The translations under genes were made by a program, and so were the position numbers. From Armigeres subalbatus (taxonomy: Eukaryota; Arthropoda; Insecta; Diptera; Culicidae), in NCBI RefSeq assembly GCF_024139115.2, contig NC_085139.1, positions 101,108,158 to 101,172,157 of the forward strand: a stretch of 64,000 nucleotides of DNA, read 5' to 3'. Of the stretch, positions 62,076 to 64,000 are shown piece by piece. Under the pieces are notes generated by a model. The model was not told the DNA's origin. It saw only the letters and a program-made list of their open reading frames with translations, and did not search any database. The stretch's first letter is position 1; each line of letters begins with the position of its first letter.

Positions 62076-62380
62076 CCCGACCGAATTCCGAGATGAATGC
62101 CAACCGGATTCCGAAGGGAATGCCGACAGGATTCCGAGGGGGATCCCGCCCTGATTCCGATTGCAATTGCGATCATATTCCTCTCGAAATTGCAATCAGA
62201 TTCCGATCGAATTTTCAATCAAATTTGAATCCAGGTCGGGATTTCTCTTGGAATCCGGTCGGGATTTCTCTTGGAATCCGGTCGGGATTCCCCTTGGAAT
62301 CCGGTCGGAATTCCCCTCGGAATCCGGTCGGGATCCCCGCGAATATATATTCGAAATATTCGAAATCCTGCTCGGATTCC
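62076..62380. repeat. A8 orientation-switch junction
   Basis: A mixed zone between the two arms. It includes about five units with spacer GGTCG and linker CTCTTG at 62235-62340. Palindromic AT-rich text flanks them: ATTGCAATTGCGAT near 62160 and GAATATATATTC near 62342. To the left units read with spacer GAACA; to the right the same strand reads spacer TGCTC, the complement of GAGCA. Confidence 0.8.
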
Positions 62381-63800
62381 GAATGGAATCCTGCACGGAT
62401 TCCGAATGGAATCCTGCACGGATTCCGAATGGAAACCTGCTCGGATTCCGAATGGAATCCTGCTCGGATCCCGATTAGAATCCTGCTCGGATCCCGAATG
62501 GAATCCTGCTCGGATTCCGAATGGATTCCGAATGGAATCCTGCTCGGATTCCGAATGGATTTCAGCTCGAATTCCGAATGGAATTCAGCTCGAATTCCGA
62601 ATGGAATTCAGCTCGGATTCCGAATGGAATTCAGCTCGAATTCCGAATGGAATCCAGCTCGAATTCCGAATGAAATCCTGCTCGGATTTTGAATGGAATA
62701 ATGCTCGGATTCCGAAAGAAATCTTGCTAGGAATCCGAATGGAATCCTGCTCGGATCCCGAATGGAATCCTGCTCGGATTCCGAATGGAATCCTGCTCGG
62801 ATTCCGAATGGAATCCTGCACGGATTCCGAATGGAATCCTGCTCGGATTCCGAATGGAATCCTGCACGGATTCCGAATGGAATCCTGCTCGGATTCCGAA
62901 TGGAATCCTGCTCGGATTCCGAATGGAATCCTGCTCGGATTCCGAATGGAATCCTGCACGGATTCCGAATGGAATCCTGCTCGGATTCCGAATCAGTATT
63001 CGGTCGGGACTCCATTCGGAATACGGTCGGGAGTCCACTCGGAATGCGATCGGTAATCCAATCGGAATCTTATTGGGATTCCTGCTCGGATTCCGAATGG
63101 AATCCTGCTCGGATTCCGAATGGAATCCTGCTCGGATTCCGAATCAGTATTCGGTCGGGACTCCATTCGGAATACGGTCGGGAGTCCACTCGGAATGCGA
63201 TCGGTAATCCAATCGGAATCTTATTGGGATTCCTGCTCGGATTCCGAATGGAATCCTGCTCGATTTCCGAAATGAATCCAGCTCGGATTCCGAATGAAAT
63301 CCTGCTCGGTTTCTGAAATGAATCCAACTCGGATTCCGAATGGAATCCTGCTTGGATTCCGAACGGATTCCTGCTCGGATTCCGAATGGAATCCTGCTCG
63401 GATTCCGAACGGATTCCTGCTCGGATTCCGAATGGAATCCTGCTCGGATTCCGAATAGAATCCAGTCATGATTTCAATCATAATTCGGTCGGGACTCCAT
63501 TCGGAATACGGTCGGGAGTCCACTCGGAATGCGATCGGTAATCCAATCTGAATCCCATCGGGATTCCATTCGCAATCCGTTGGAGACTCCATTCAGAATC
63601 CTGTCTCGATTTCATTTGGATTTCAGTCGGGATTGCCTTCGTAATCCTGTCAGTATTCCAATCAGAATCCAGTCGGAATTCCATTAAAAATCTGGTTGGG
63701 ATTCCTTTAGGGATTCTAAATATGTCAGTCGGATGGAATTCTAATCGGAATCCGGTCTGATTCAGACAGGATTTCAATCAGAATCTGCTACGGATTCCGT
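62381..63800 (-). repeat. Array A8, right arm in inverted orientation
   Basis: About 62 units reading GAATCC, TGCTC, GGATTC, CGAATG on the plus strand, i.e. GAGCA spacer and CATTCG linker on the minus strand. Those are variants also present in the left arm (about 56960-57050 for the linker). 62380-62990 is regular. A block containing CGGTCGGGACTCC is present at 63001, 63152 and 63486, so it was copied at least twice. Units decay from about 63480. Confidence 0.93.
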
Positions 63801-64000
63801 TAGAGCAATCCAAAAATTCCAAAGAAACACATTTTTTCGATATCTTATAAAACGCCTCGTCCTATTTCATTCACAATTATGCAGCATTCTTTCTATCAAC
63901 AACGCTTTAATATCCCATTCAGTGGCGCGGTTCCCACCTTCCGGGGTCCTGTTGATTTCAATTTGCCGCCTTTTATGACCGACAGCCAACCCGTACAGGC
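63801..64000. other. Non-repetitive sequence at the window end
   Basis: 200 bp without tandem repeat or recognisable gene. Confidence 0.5.

Overview
This window looks like nuclear DNA of an insect, most likely a mosquito, and I cannot support any host protein-coding gene in it. The taxon call is inference. It rests on a Ty1/copia LTR followed by the copia-type primer site (complement of the initiator-tRNA-Met anticodon arm), a dispersed repeat that reads like arthropod RTE-type 3' sequence, hAT and 2-bp-TSD MITE-like insertions, and very large non-coding tracts.

About 40 kb of the 64 kb (roughly 63%) is tandem repeat. Eight arrays, all with a 23-bp period, are separated by 2-6 kb of ordinary non-repetitive DNA: A1 1-850 (cut by the window edge), A2 3935-8510, A3 12505-15225, A4 17125-27140, A5 30130-37470, A6 43455-46335, A7 48189-53480 (split by an inserted hAT element) and A8 56345-63800. 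They share one skeleton: a dyad of GAATCC and GGATTC separated by a 5-base spacer and joined to the next unit by a 6-base linker (6+5+6+6=23). The dyad is constant; spacer and linker are characteristic of each array. This is the main candidate for an undescribed system: a dispersed superfamily of palindrome-cored 23-mers that is homogenised locally while its dyad is kept.

The arrays have internal higher-order structure. A5 carries five copies of a 21-bp doublet spaced by near-exact multiples of 23 bp. A4 has segments duplicated exactly 40 units apart and another duplicated block of about 600 bp. A8 has leader blocks that recur every 0.76-1.3 kb and a head-to-head orientation switch near 62.1-62.4 kb. 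The left flank of A5 is duplicated 529 bp apart, with array DNA between the copies.

Mobile elements: a decayed copia remnant (LTR 41250-41517, primer site, gag fragments, protease relic) is interrupted by a 965-bp hAT element (41785-42749). A 424-bp hAT-type MITE with a perfect 8-bp duplication splits A7 (49257-49680). Two short MITEs with CCC/GGG ends and 2-bp duplications sit in A6 (44105-44201) and A7 (52321-52427). A very short poly-T-bordered retroposed fragment sits in A6.

The very long open reading frames over A2, A3, A5 and A8 are a by-product of stop-free 23-bp units (three units = 69 bp = 23 codons) and are open on both strands. They are not annotated as genes. Unit counts are array length divided by 23 and are approximate; arrays like these are also prone to assembly collapse.
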